Assembly (NCBI RefSeq): GCF_000003815.2
Contig: NC_049983.1
Location: 7,454,721-7,490,680, forward strand
Source of the DNA: Branchiostoma floridae
Taxonomy: Eukaryota > Chordata > Leptocardii > Amphioxiformes > Branchiostomatidae
Reading direction: 5' to 3'
Length of the DNA: 35,960 nt
The position numbers and the translations under genes are program-made. The notes beneath the pieces are model-generated. The model searched no databases. It was given only the letters and a program-made list of their open reading frames with translations, and was not told the DNA's origin. Below, one piece after another: positions 1-13,200 of the stretch. How positions within the stretch are numbered: position 1 is the stretch's first letter; each line of letters opens with the position of its first letter.

Positions 1-169
1 CTGTCATAACTGTACATAATGTCTGTCCTCTCTGTCACGACCGGTGGAAAACTTCAGTGAGCTAAAACTGGATGAAGATCACTTTCATTTCTTACAGTAA
101 GCTAACCAATGGTGTTACTCTTCGATGGTAATTATTTATTTTTTTAGCTGAAAATCAATCCATGCTTAC

Positions 170-331
170 CCACACACTCATTCATTGCCTTCGCACCCAG
201 AATCCTCGTTGTTTGTCCACCGGGACATCTGTGACACTGCTTCTGGCCTGCCATGGACTGATAGTGGCCCATCTCGCACTGTGCACAGGGGGCCATGCCA
301 GTGTCCGAGTACCATCCTGGTTGACATGTCG
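170..331 (-). CDS. Gene B exon: second GCC2/GCC3 module, last exon in window
   Basis: Another 162-base phase 1-1 exon, same length as its neighbour, from acceptor CATGTTCAG to donor GTAAGC. It reads CQPGWYSDTGMAPCAQC, then GHYQSMAGQKQCHRCPGGQ. The gene continues off the left edge because this donor is in phase 1 and no stop or polyadenylation signal follows. Confidence 0.85.
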
Positions 332-3300
332 CTGAACATGAAACAATGGCACAATACAGAATTTCATTGAGACTTATAGTACATCATGTCTACAATGTAC
401 ATCAATTCATACTTGATAACTTTGCAATTTGGTACCGACAGGATCAGCCGCATAATTGTGAAATCAGCATAATACTTTAGCATCGTAGAATGAGTTTAGT
501 TTGAGTGACTTTGCTACCTTTACTCATTAAACATAACTCAGATAATACCGCAGATAGATGAAGATAGCTGTAAATGACTACGAAGGATTCAAAGCATCTC
601 TACGAAAAGAACCTTGACAGTCAAATATCTTACAGCAATCATGTCAAGTCAGTATCAACTGTCTTCAGAATATGTGCAAAAACAACAACAACAACAAACG
701 AACAAACCGAGGCATAGGTCTGATGCTCTGCTTCCTTTCTTGACAGTTGATGTACCAGACGGACATGGCTTACATGCCATTTGTCCATCTTCGTCTTGGA
801 ATTGTCCTGTTGTACACTTCTCACACGTGCCTGTGTCAGTGTCGAGATAGCTTCCCTTGATACAACCCTCTGGAAGAAGACAGTGATTTTGTTATCGAAT
901 TAGTTTTGTTTTAAAGTACAATGGAAGTGTCATATGAAATCTATAAGCCTAAGCAGCCACAGATGGTTGTAACTGTCTTCAGAATATGTGTCTTCAAACC
1001 TGTCTGATGATGAGACTATAAGAGCTCACATCAGAGGCTTTTACACCAGAGCTAATTCCCTGGTCCGCAAATTCAAGTTCGCCTCTACTGAAGTTAAGCG
1101 TACTTTATTCAATGCGTATTGTTCTTCTATGTATTGCGCCCAGCTGTGGACACAATACACTCTGGGTACTATTCGCAAGCTACGTACGGCTTACAATAAC
1201 GCCTTCAGAATCCTGTTTTCATATGGAAAATACGAAAGTGCCAGTCTGATGTTTGTGTCCATGGGGGTAGACACCCTTGATGCCCGGAGAAGGAATTGAC
1301 TCACTCTTTTGTAACTCGCCTTTTCAACTCAAACAATGAGATCATTAGGCTCACAATTCACTCCGACCTGTTCAATCTCTGCAACTATTGGCATCACTAT
1401 GTCGACCTGGTCTACAAGCACTAATGCCTTCTTTTTGTACATATCTTTTGTATCATCCAGTTCTACCCACTCTGTATTTATATGTATATATATGTCTCCC
1501 GGTTTTTAATTGATTGTATTTTTATGGGCCTGTAGTGCCTGAAATAAAGAAATAATAAAAAAAAAAGTAATACAAAACTAGAAAGGCCGACATTTGCTTA
1601 AGAGCAAATAAAGCATATTTCAGCCATACCCCTTTCCACGCAACATTGGACTGTTCCAAATCACCCCTGCGCAAAAAAGGAACATCCTCTTAACAGTACA
1701 TTATCCCCAAAAGTGGACTGGTATTGTGAATTGATTCCAGGTAAAAACAGAGCTTGCTTCTATTTTTCAGAAAATGACAATAATCACACCTTCCATTCAG
1801 AAAATTTTCATCATGACTGAAAATTGTTGAATGACTTCATGTAATGTCATTAACAATTTTCAGTACGATAACTAGGTGTAAGTTTAAAAAAGTATAAGCT
1901 CCTTGTGATGTGGGTACATTTATTATTGCAGTGAACTTTTCTTATTCAAGTAGGGCATACGATTTAATAATTATCAAGCAGGTGCAGGTACTGTAGGAGC
2001 GTTTGTTTTCTTCAAGCTGTAAAACTGTTAAACTGTTTTACTTTGTATGCAATCAGCCATCGACCCTATTCTTATTTTAGTTTAACAACTTCCTGCCAGA
2101 CCCGGAAGATACGATTGAACCTTGTTCGAGGATTTATTTTCGTCTGGTCAGTCTGTTCATACCCTGGCGCTGAGAGTGTTTTATTGGGCTGAAACTCTGG
2201 CAGTTTAAAGTTACTTACAATTTAAATGTTCAAAGTTTATGTCAAACAACAACAGCACTAGGAAATGTGGCCACTATAGACAGGTGGTCACTATAGAGAA
2301 AATGCTGATCTATTGACTAGGAGCCATACGTTACACATGATTTCAGTACACTGATCATTAATCATATAAACATTGCACAGGTAAGCCAATTGTTTAGATG
2401 TACAATTAAGTTCAAATAATTCTGAAGAGAAATATTGATGAGAAAATAATCATTCTCGCCACTGTCTAACTTATAATTACGTATCAAAACTAAACGCAGA
2501 TTTTCTAACTAACGCACCTTTCGCCGACTTCATCAAAGGACCGCCGGCTATCAATCAAACACGGCTGTTGATTAGACTTAGAGTTTCAAACAGTCATGTG
2601 CTGTGTGCCAGTTGACAGCGAGCTTCATGCTACGTGATGTTTTACATTGCTTGGACCTTCTTTCCTACAGCGGTGCTTCTACAAACTATTTAGACTGTAA
2701 CACTGAGTCCCACATGTTTTATAGAATAGAATTTGACGCAGAACAGCATTTTTTGCTGGGTATTTTTCTTGAAACATGTCCGTGGGAATATCAGCGAGGC
2801 GGCGACGTAGGGATATCAGACCGTCAACAAAAGTCGCACGGCGGCTAACGGCGCAGCGAAGATACTAGCGCTATAAATAAGCGCTTCAACTAAGGATGGC
2901 AACCCGTACAATATTTTTGTATACTGTTGAGCTAAGTAAAGTTTGTTGTTTATGAGGTTTTAGTTGTCTTTGAAGCTTTGACCCGAAATATTTTAAAGTC
3001 AAACTGCTGAAGAGAAGTAAGTGACTGCTACGATTATCGTAGATATGGCCCTAAAAAAACTGATAAAAGAAGCCTTTTCGATAGTCTAAAATGCAAGAGC
3101 TTCCGGGGGGCTTCGCCCACCTGGGTCCCCCCCACAGTGGCCCTGCCCCTGGACCCCGCCAGGGACATTCGGTGGCCCCCGGACCCCTGTCCGACGCTTT
3201 GAAAAAATCCTGGCGAGAAGTCTGTACGGCCTGAGTCTTCAAGTTAACGTATTGTGTGGTCCCGCTTATGAATATTAATTAGCCTTCGCTTTCCTCTTCG

Positions 3301-6300
3301 CTGATTGGCTGAACCATTAATTGAATTAACTCTTCCTGCCGGCTAGACGCAGGTGCAGATGTCGGCTCTGTGGGGTGAACGTCCGAAAGGTCATGGCATG
3401 GAGAACGAAAGAAAACCAATTTCCCCCAAAAAAAGTGCTGTAATTAAGCCTTTTACAGTACTTTATGCCAAAAATTTCACTTGGATCATTTTACCAATTA
3501 TCATAATGCCTATCATATAATGCCTATCTATACCAAATGTTACTCATACCAGGGTACAGGGGTGCAAAATATACCGTTATAAGACCGTCAACAACAGTCG
3601 CACGGAGCTAACAGCGCAGCTAAAATACCATCGCTAGCGTTTCAACTTCGGATAACAAGTTATAAGTACTGTTGAACTCAGTAACGTTAAAGTTTGTTTT
3701 TAGTTGCCTTTGACGGTTTGACCTGAAATAGTGTTACGCTAAACTCCTGAAGAGAAGTTAAGTGACTGCTGCGATTATCATAGATATGCCCCTAAGAACT
3801 GATACAATATAAAGCCTTCTGAATAGTCTAAAATGCGAGAGCCTTAGGCGGGCTTCGCTCCCCCTGGCGGGAACACTGCTATATGCGGGATCATGAGGCC
3901 CCGCTTATGAATATTAATTAGCCTTTGGCCTCCTCTTCGCTGATTGGCTAGGTCTTTGATTCAATTAACTCTCCGGCTGACGCGCACAGGTGTGGCTCTG
4001 TGCGGGGTCACGGAAGGTCACGTCAGGAGGCCAAAAGAAAACAAATTTCCCCTCAGAAAAGTGCCAAAATTAATCATTTTAAAGTTGTTTATGTCAAAAA
4101 ATTTACTTGAATCTTGTTACCAAGTATCTAATGCCTATCTATACCAAATTTCAGGTCATTTAATTGTAATACCAAGGTACAGGTGCCAAAAGTGTCCTTT
4201 TTTGGTCAAAAATTGGCCAAAAATCGCAAAAATAAGCATTTTGTTGCACTGTACACCAAAAGTGTTATTGAATTTATATGAAGGGATTATCAAGGCACAT
4301 CTGTGTCAAATTTCAGCTCATTCGGTTGCAATACCAAGGTACAGGAGCCAAAAGTGTCCTTTTTTGGTCAAAAATTGGCCAAAAATCGCAAAAATAAGCA
4401 TTTTGTTGCACTGTACACCAAAAGTGTTATTGAATTTATATGAAGGGATTATCAAGGCACATCTGTGTCAAATTTCAGCTCATTCGGTTGCAATACCAAG
4501 GTACAGGAGCCAAAAGTGTCCTTTTTTGGTCAAAAATTGGTCAAAAAATCGCAAAAATAAGCATTTTGTTGTAATGTACACCAAAAGTGTTATTGAATTT
4601 ATATGGGGGCATTATCAGGGCACATCTCTGTCAAATTTCAGCTCATTTGGTTGTAATACCAGGGTACAGGGGCCAAAAGTGTCCTTTTTTGGTCAAAAAT
4701 TGGTCAAAAAATCGCAAAAATAAGCATTTTGTTGTACTGTACACCAAAAGTGTTATCGAATTTATATGGGGGCATTATCAAGGCACATCTCTGTCAAATT
4801 TCAGCTCATTTGGTTGTAATACCAGGGTACAGGGGCCAAAATATACAGTTTTGGTCTAAAATTGACCAAAAAATCTCAATAAAATCATTTTAGAGGCAGA
4901 TATGAAAAAACTGAGAAAAAGCATCAAGGTATTGGCCCATTCTACCCTTGTGCCAAATTTCAGGTCATTCGGTCCAGGAACGGCGGAGATGAATCACTTT
5001 GAAGATTTGACAGGAGAAGAAGAAGAAGAAGAAGAAAGAAGAAACATTACGAATACAATATATTTCACCATACTATGTATGGCTGAAATATAAACACGCT
5101 TCACATATGTAGTGGTGCATCTGGATATGAAAGGAAAAAGTCCATCCTTTACAGCTTGTGTTATGCTACGCCCTGTATTGTAGGCCTTAAGGTACCGGTT
5201 ATGCCCTTCAGTATTGTAATTTGCGAGTACGCCGTCCTCCCGTTCTCATTGTAAAGTCTTCAGTAAACAACATGCACATAGATATACCGTACAAATGAAT
5301 GACAATGACGCACGACACTTACTGCACATGTATGTGTCATAGTTGGGCAGATATCCAGGCTGGCAGACAAGACTCGTCCAACGCTCCGTGACGAAGGAGT
5401 CGGGCTGCACTTCCAGATCAATCGCCGTGACGTTATGAAAGGAGAAGTTGCCGCCCTTTACCCTTTCATCGATCTTATTTGCCATTGCAAACAGGGTATC
5501 TTCTACATCTATGTAACTAGTATGATGGCCCGGTTGTACTTTGACAGTTAAGTCAAACTTGACGCGCAGCTGGAACGATGGCTGAAGGGAACGAGTTGTG
5601 ACGTTACCGCAGAATACCTGCACGTTTTCGGCAGCACACTCTACAAATAGCTGACATGTGTCACTGTAGTCGGAACTGTTGAGAATTGCGATGAAGTTTT
5701 CCTGAATCTGTGCTTGAGTCTCCGGGTCGCTACAGTCGCCTGAGTAGTAGTACAGTTCTGATGGTAGGTTCATACTGTCTGGGTCTCGAGGCACTGATTA
5801 AGAAGAAAAATTACAACAATATTTTGCCAGTTTATATACGGTAGACCTCACATTGCAAACTGAACATTAGATATCAAAAAGTGCGTGACTAGGTTGGATC
5901 TTCGCCATACAAGAGTTTATGGCATAAAATACATCGTTATGAAGAAATGATTATATCACTGAATTACATGTTCCCCTGTTGTGGAGTATCATACCGTCAA
6001 AAATCATTCTTTAGAGTAATAAGACAATATGACGTTACAGTAGACATGGTCAGTTCGGAAACTAGTACCGCTGGAATATGAAGAATAGGAAGAATACGCC
6101 TTAAAGTAGGATTTTTGATATAGGAGAAGTGTGAATGAATTTCGCCAACGCGCACAAGTATGTCAGTTGACAACATTATCATTGAATGTGATAAGGAAAT
6201 GTTTTATGCCGGTGTCATATGGTCTTTAGAGTACACCTTCAGATTACAGCACTACTTACATGCGCAGTCGGGAACATCATCGTCAGGATTCCACGTTCCC

Positions 6301-7113
6301 GACAACGTTTCACACACGTATCTTTCCGGAGCGTCGAGAGGAACGTCCCAGTTCTCGTTGCAGTTGATGAGGCAGAATGTTCCGTACGCCCAACCGTCAC
6401 AGGCCAGGGCACCATTGCCGGGTGGCCGTAGGGAAGGACAGGGTACGACTATAATAGATAATGTTTATTGGTTCAGAAGAGGTATAGAATCAGCCGCCAC
6501 CGTTACTGGTCGAAATTAGTTTCTTATAACCCCGTCACATGTAGCGAAAATCGATCGGACGACGAGTCTGCGAGCTCTGAATTACGAGGAGGCATGACCC
6601 TGGCGGGAAGGTGGAACTCTGCCATTTCTTCGTGGGCGTCAGGGTCATGCCTCCTCGTTATTTAGAGCTCGCAGACTCCTCGTCCGATGGATTTTCGCTA
6701 CACATGAGGGGGGTATTAGGGCACGGTCACATAGGTCGTGCGATCGTGTTACGATCGCTAACTTGGGGTATTTTGGAGGACAAAAATGTACGTCTCCTGA
6801 AAAGTCCAACTGTCTTGGTACAGAAAATGCTGTTTTGAATCCATGTCGGTGGTGGGTTCTGTCAAGGCCTGCTTGAAAATCATATGGCATCAAAATCGTA
6901 CGACGATCGCTCGACCTATGTGACCGAGCTGAGTGCAGACCACCGTTAAAGATTGTGCTTAAAAGACTAAAAGGAAAAGTACATGAACCAAAAAAAACGG
7001 GCAATATAAAGTCTGACTGTACAAACATGTAGAAATGGGTTGATAAAGTCGGCCTGTATTCAGATCATCATAAAAATCTAGACCTTTAGGAAAGGAATTC
7101 GGCAAAGTTGGAA

Positions 7114-7190
<77 letters not shown>

Positions 7191-7227
7191 CGCGCTTTCT
7201 CTCTCTGTTTCTCACACACACAAACAC

Positions 7228-7272
<45 letters not shown>

Positions 7273-10200
7273 CTTACTTCGGCAAAAAGGTTGAGCTCCA
7301 CCCGCGCCCCAATCCCAGTACCCTACTGGTTCACTGCTGCTGTAGTTTCTCTCACAGGAAAAGGCTGTAGGGCCGTCCACGGGGTAGCCTGTCTCGCATC
7401 CAAAGGTGCACGTGGAGCCGTACACGTACCCGCTCGGGCAGGACAGCTCTGCTTTCAACGTATGTCTGACTGGGGGGCATGTGATAACTAAGGAAGTAAA
7501 GAATGCACATATCTTTAATAAATCGTAAAATATGTTTTTAAAAAAATTAAGAAAGAAATGAAAAAAGACGGAATGAAAGACTTTTACTTATTACAATCTT
7601 ATAATTGTCTTTAGCAAAAACAACCTTTTTAGTTGAAACTAAAGCTAACATTTATGTCGTATAGTCGTTGTTCCAACGCCAAAGGAACACCAGCATTGCT
7701 GTCTGGGATACCTTCTGCATTGCCTTGTTGACAGTTCAATGAATATAATGAAGGCAAAGAAAGACAATCTTATGTGTATTGTGTGGGAACAAATCAGAGA
7801 TCTAAAATGAAAATTAGTCTCTGACATGTACCTTGTACAATGACACTGAAGGAACACGTTGCTTCGTTTGAGAAGGCATCTGTTGCAGTGTATTTGATAA
7901 GATGCTGCCCGCGCGTGAAAGTGGATCCCGGTGGACTACCTTCAATGAGTTGAACACGAGAAGGCACGTTTATGTCGTTATTGATCTTATCTGTGGCGGT
8001 TGGTTCCGTCCAGGTGACGTGTGTTGTCTCTCTGTTTCTGTCTGCAAATGCCACGATATCTGTTGGGCAGCTGTCGAATACCGGTGGTCGATTGTCTGCG
8101 AATTAGAAAATTACAATGAGCATATGAAGCATAAATACAATTGAAAGTATATTACAGTTCATGAATCAATTGCCACTCTGTACCTTTGCAAGGTAAAGAA
8201 TGAAATGACAAGGGTTAGCCAGTATGAGAATAACGATTTATGTCTCATAGACGTGATGGAATTTAGTGTTTAACCAATATTTTGTTAATCTTATTTCATG
8301 CATTAATGGAGATTATCACTGAAATTGATAGATTAGATTCTATATTAGTTTAGATTACCTTTGCATCTAGTCAATGGGCCATCCCATCCTCCCTCCTGGC
8401 ATACTGCAGCTATCTTGTTCTGGTCTTCTGGAAGATACCCCTCCTCGCACTCTACCCGACAGACACTGCCGTACCTGTCTCCATCGGTGCAGCTTACAAT
8501 GCCGTGTTGGGGGGTCAGAAGATCGCCACAAGTGACCACTGGTCAAAGAGAAACTCATCAGAAAAATCATCTTTTATCAAATCTACACTGTAAAGCCAAG
8601 TCCAAGACCTACATATAATACTAGCTGCATCACGTTACAAGTGCATAAGCATGATAGAGAGAATGACCTGGAAGGGTTTAGTTTCACGCAGAGACAATCG
8701 AGGAAATTATGTTATATCAATATAAACACTTGCGTATGAAAAAAAAAAAGCTTGAGAACGTCAATGGAAAATGTAAACGTTTTTCCAACCAAGTAACTGA
8801 AACATCTAAAGAAATGCTTTCTTATTGCTGTCAAGCATTGATGAAAAATTCAGATGTAAAAGACGTGTCAGAAGACACACGTGGAAGACTGAACATACAG
8901 GTCACTGGTCATTGTATGATATTATCATATAGCCAGATGGAGTTGGCCAATCAGAGGCCCCCATTTCCCATGGGTTATCAGGCCGTAACCTCAAAAGTGG
9001 TCAGTTATTTGAATAACCGACCACTTTTTGGACCGCACCATTATACAGGGGACAGTCATGAATTTTTTTGTACGGTTGTTTGTGTGTAAACCATGCATTA
9101 CTGTCAAAAATATTATGATTGATTGGTTATGTTAATTGGGGCTCCACATGGGGAATATATCGATACTTGAAAAGGAATTATGCTGATTTTACACATTTTC
9201 ATTATTGCTTTTTAACGTGATGAAGCCGGTACCTTCCTAAATCACTTTGTATATACGTACTTTGTCGGGCCCAAGTGAAAAGGCTCTGCATGGGGGGGTA
9301 CCAGGACTCCACTTAATAGTTTGTATTGCAAATAAGCCACATGTTGATGCTGATATGCTATCTCACAAACAGATGATTAGTTAAAATTATTAGTTAAATG
9401 ATGATGATGAAATGGTTTAATGGTTTGTATTATATATACACACTATTGTACAATATATATATTGCAAATGTATTTTTATGTAATGTATAAAAGTGTTTAT
9501 TTGTTATAAAGGAATTTGTGTGAAATAACTGTCAGTTGGATAGGCTATATGATAATAACGTTGATGCCCCGCCTCATCCTCGGTGTATATGGTGAGATAA
9601 TCCCTGGTCAGGAGCGATAACCACCTCATAAAACCACATCGTTCGCTACGCTCACTCGGTGGTTTATTCGGTGGTTATCCCACCTGACCAGGGATTATCT
9701 CACCATATACACCTCGGGGTGGGGCATTAACCCTTTATTAATGTCTTTTTCCTACAGAATCCTTTACCTTCACACTGGATTGTGGTAGTCGGTGTCCATT
9801 CTGAACTTCCGCCAGCATGCTCACACGTACGTGTGTCTCCTCCTGGCATGTGGTACCCTGGCAAACAGCTGTACTGGCAGGTAGTCCCCCACACAGGAGG
9901 CCCTGGTACGTTCGGCGTACAGCTTATCCTGGCGATGTTGGACGGCCAGTCAATAGGCTTGCAATATACCCCTGTAAAACATAAATCTTACGTCGATGTT
10001 TGTTCGATCATGGTTGTACCTGCACACTTTGCATAAACCAGCTTATAGTTACACAAACAGAATAGTCAAGCAGAAAAAAATTGTCACAGAACGAGTTTGA
10101 GTAATGATTTTAGGGCTGCAAAATGAGCAAATGCATGTCGTAGATTGCAAAAATAATATCTGGAATGTCATAGAATGTCAGCGTCAATTCCAAGGCGAGA

Positions 10201-13200
10201 AAAAGAAAATTTATAAGACGAAAGGAATAAAAATGAAGAATCTATTGTTCAGTATAAGACTTTGTATGTTCGTTCATATGTTCAGCCTTCCTGACCACTT
10301 TTATGGTTAAGGCAAATCATTTGGCCAAACTGTTTTTATTCTCACGATCGCATATTTTTTTGGGTTCCAAGAGGATGTCATCAGTATAATCAAATCAACA
10401 TGACTTAAATGTTAAACACTTTGCATTCGTTCTAGTTTTGGCTATGGGCACGGCCAAATGACAGGGTCTACGCCACCACTGTATGTCATTGCATTGAGCA
10501 GAAGTGGTGTAGATTGGTAGAGATAGAGATGTTATACCCTTACATACCGGCAATCTCAAATGACACCTTGCATGCGCAATCACCATCACAAATATTTCCT
10601 GAGCTGTCAGAAACAGTGAAGGTGACCACATATGATCCTGCCGGCAGTTCCTGACCATTCAGTGTAGGGGATTCGATAAGCCTGCAAGAACACGATAAAT
10701 TGCGAATTGTTACATGCGAAATATGTTCCATTTGTACTCGTCTTTGAGGAATGAAAAGAATGAGGTGAAATTCCGGTGCATACAGACAATGTTATGTTTT
10801 CTGCTGTAATGTTTTTTCTATGCCGGTCGTACATTTATTCTTTATTTGCGGTCTATTGATAGAGAAGTGCATTTTAGAATTCTTATGTTTCTTTTTCCTT
10901 TCAAGTAAAACTTTTACAAATTGCATGGATCCTTTTCAATTGAACACTTATTATAAAGTACCCTGAAGTTCGATGCTGATGATTTACTCATGTAGTTATA
11001 CAGATACAGATACAGATACAGAAGTCGATATACATGTACAAGGCAAGCGCATTGTCATGTCATTAAAAACGTACGAGAAAGACAACTTACCTTGCAGAGC
11101 TTTACCATTTAGAAAATGTATTCAAAACAACATACTGGCAATATCCTGGTTCGTCACGGTCATCTGTGTAAGTGGGCCTTGGTATGTTCACTCGGGCGGT
11201 TGTCTCTCCTCGTCCAATCGTAATATCCGGAAGATGCGGACAGGATGTAAATCTTGGTGGAGTTTGATCTGAGTACGAACACAATTTAATGTGAACTTGA
11301 ATCAGGCATTTACATTGAGACATATCTTAGCGTCAGTTGAATCAAATTGTAGTAGGTTGTAGTAGCAATGAAATGAGGTACAATTTGTGTTTAGAATAAT
11401 GGAGACGTGTGTGCGCGTGTGTGCGTATCCAGTTTGCTATACCAATTGCAACTTTCATAGATATACACGTTGACGATCTAACATTTACATTTCAACGAAA
11501 AAAAAACATCAAATCCTTATTACCTCCACATCCAAATTGGCGCACGACAGAGATGTTCTTTCAGTATATATATAACATACCTGGTGGAGGTCCATTTTCA
11601 TCAGTTGATGTTCCGAATAAATTCCCAAGAAAGTTGAATAACCCCTCGACGACTTTTATGCCAAGATCGATCGCTTGTAATGTAGCAAGAGCACTACTTC
11701 GTGACGGTGGTGTCAAGTTCGCTATGGATGAAAACAAAAATATAGCGTATTAAATGTAAAGAACGCAGTGGGTAATTCTGTTATAAATGTGTATCGGTAA
11801 CTGCCAATGACAAGCTCTTCGCGGCAATTTAGTTGTACTCGTCGCTCATTTGGTGGTCTATTCAGTGTTTATAATGCGTAGTTCGTCATTGTCAGAAATT
11901 AAATTTATGACAATGACTAATTTGATGAACCAAAATGCAAACTTACTGATCTTCTGTTAAATCAGAATGTATCCGTAGAGGGTAGACATGTCACATGGAA
12001 AAAATACTCCCGACCTAGAAGTTATGTTAACACGGGGAACCACCACACTCATGATCAACAAAAATAGCAAACAAATATTTGAATGAAGGTCTGTGTCCAT
12101 AACATATGCCACATATCCAAGAAGAAGACAGAGAGATAAAATACTTCCCTCCCCATCATAGGGCAGAGTGAAATATAAAATTATATTTCTCTTTCAACAA
12201 TCACTTGAAAGATAAGCAGATGCAACATGCACCGATATAAAAGTAAAATAAAGCACATTGTTCAAGACTTTATAAATGTATATCAACAGTTGTCATACTT
12301 ACATTTTACAATTGTGCTATAAAACGAACTGACGCTGTCATCACACCGCACTTTGTCTGCGATGTTTGAACGCTCATCAGTTGAAAATATGCAAAAGGTA
12401 TAAGGGCTCCCAGTCACAGAGATCGTTTCTGAAAATGAAGACAAAACATAACAGACATGATTGGCCTTTTTATGCTCTACTCTCTATACCACTATTTGTT
12501 TTAATTGAAGTAAGCACAGGATTTCCCAGAAAGCTATTATTATTATTCATTAAATCATTAGATCATTAGATATATTTCTGTGTATTCATAAGTTTTCAAT
12601 CTTCTACTTAAGCCAATAATAGTCCAAATACTCAGATCATTGCAATTAAAGTTGGTTGCAATTCCAAGCGAGGAACGCAGGCGACGTCATTACTTGCTCA
12701 ATGAGTTACTTCAAAATATCATAATGTAGGTGACCAGTTCCTATATAAAATTCAGTTCCTCACATGGAAATTGGTGAATTATCACCTTCAGACTGTTCAT
12801 CTAAATTTATCATTAGCACTTTTGAAAGAAACTTTCAGGGAACGTGGGTCACTGGAGATTGTGAGAAAAAAAAAGACTCCGGCCTTGCCGAATAGAAACA
12901 GTGGACTTTGGACAAGTTAGGGATAAAAGTCTAGTAAGAGTTTAAACTGTTAGCCTAGGACTGAACTGATTGGCCGACGGTTGGCTTTATAGAATGCAAA
13001 AGACTGAAATAATTTGGCAACTTATTTGTCCCTATTTTCCCAAATTATCCTATTTTTCATCCAACTGACACGTCTTCTTGAAGACTGTCGTTTTTTATGC
13101 TTTACCTACCTTGACCTCCAAGAAGTTGGGGGGGGGGGACAAGGTGGCTCACAAATAAGGAATAGCCAATATATCGATACTCACGTTGTAGAAAGGCAAC

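Noticed and set aside
2603-2848. 81-codon plus-strand frame with cysteines
   Set aside because: No domain pattern or splice support, and it runs into the start of the duplicated repeat.
3944-4723. 259-codon plus-strand reading frame
   Set aside because: It is periodic translation of the 162-base tandem array; no start context, domain or splice support.
6959-7219. Arg-Glu/Val-Cys repeat protein on the minus strand
   Set aside because: Pure microsatellite translation.
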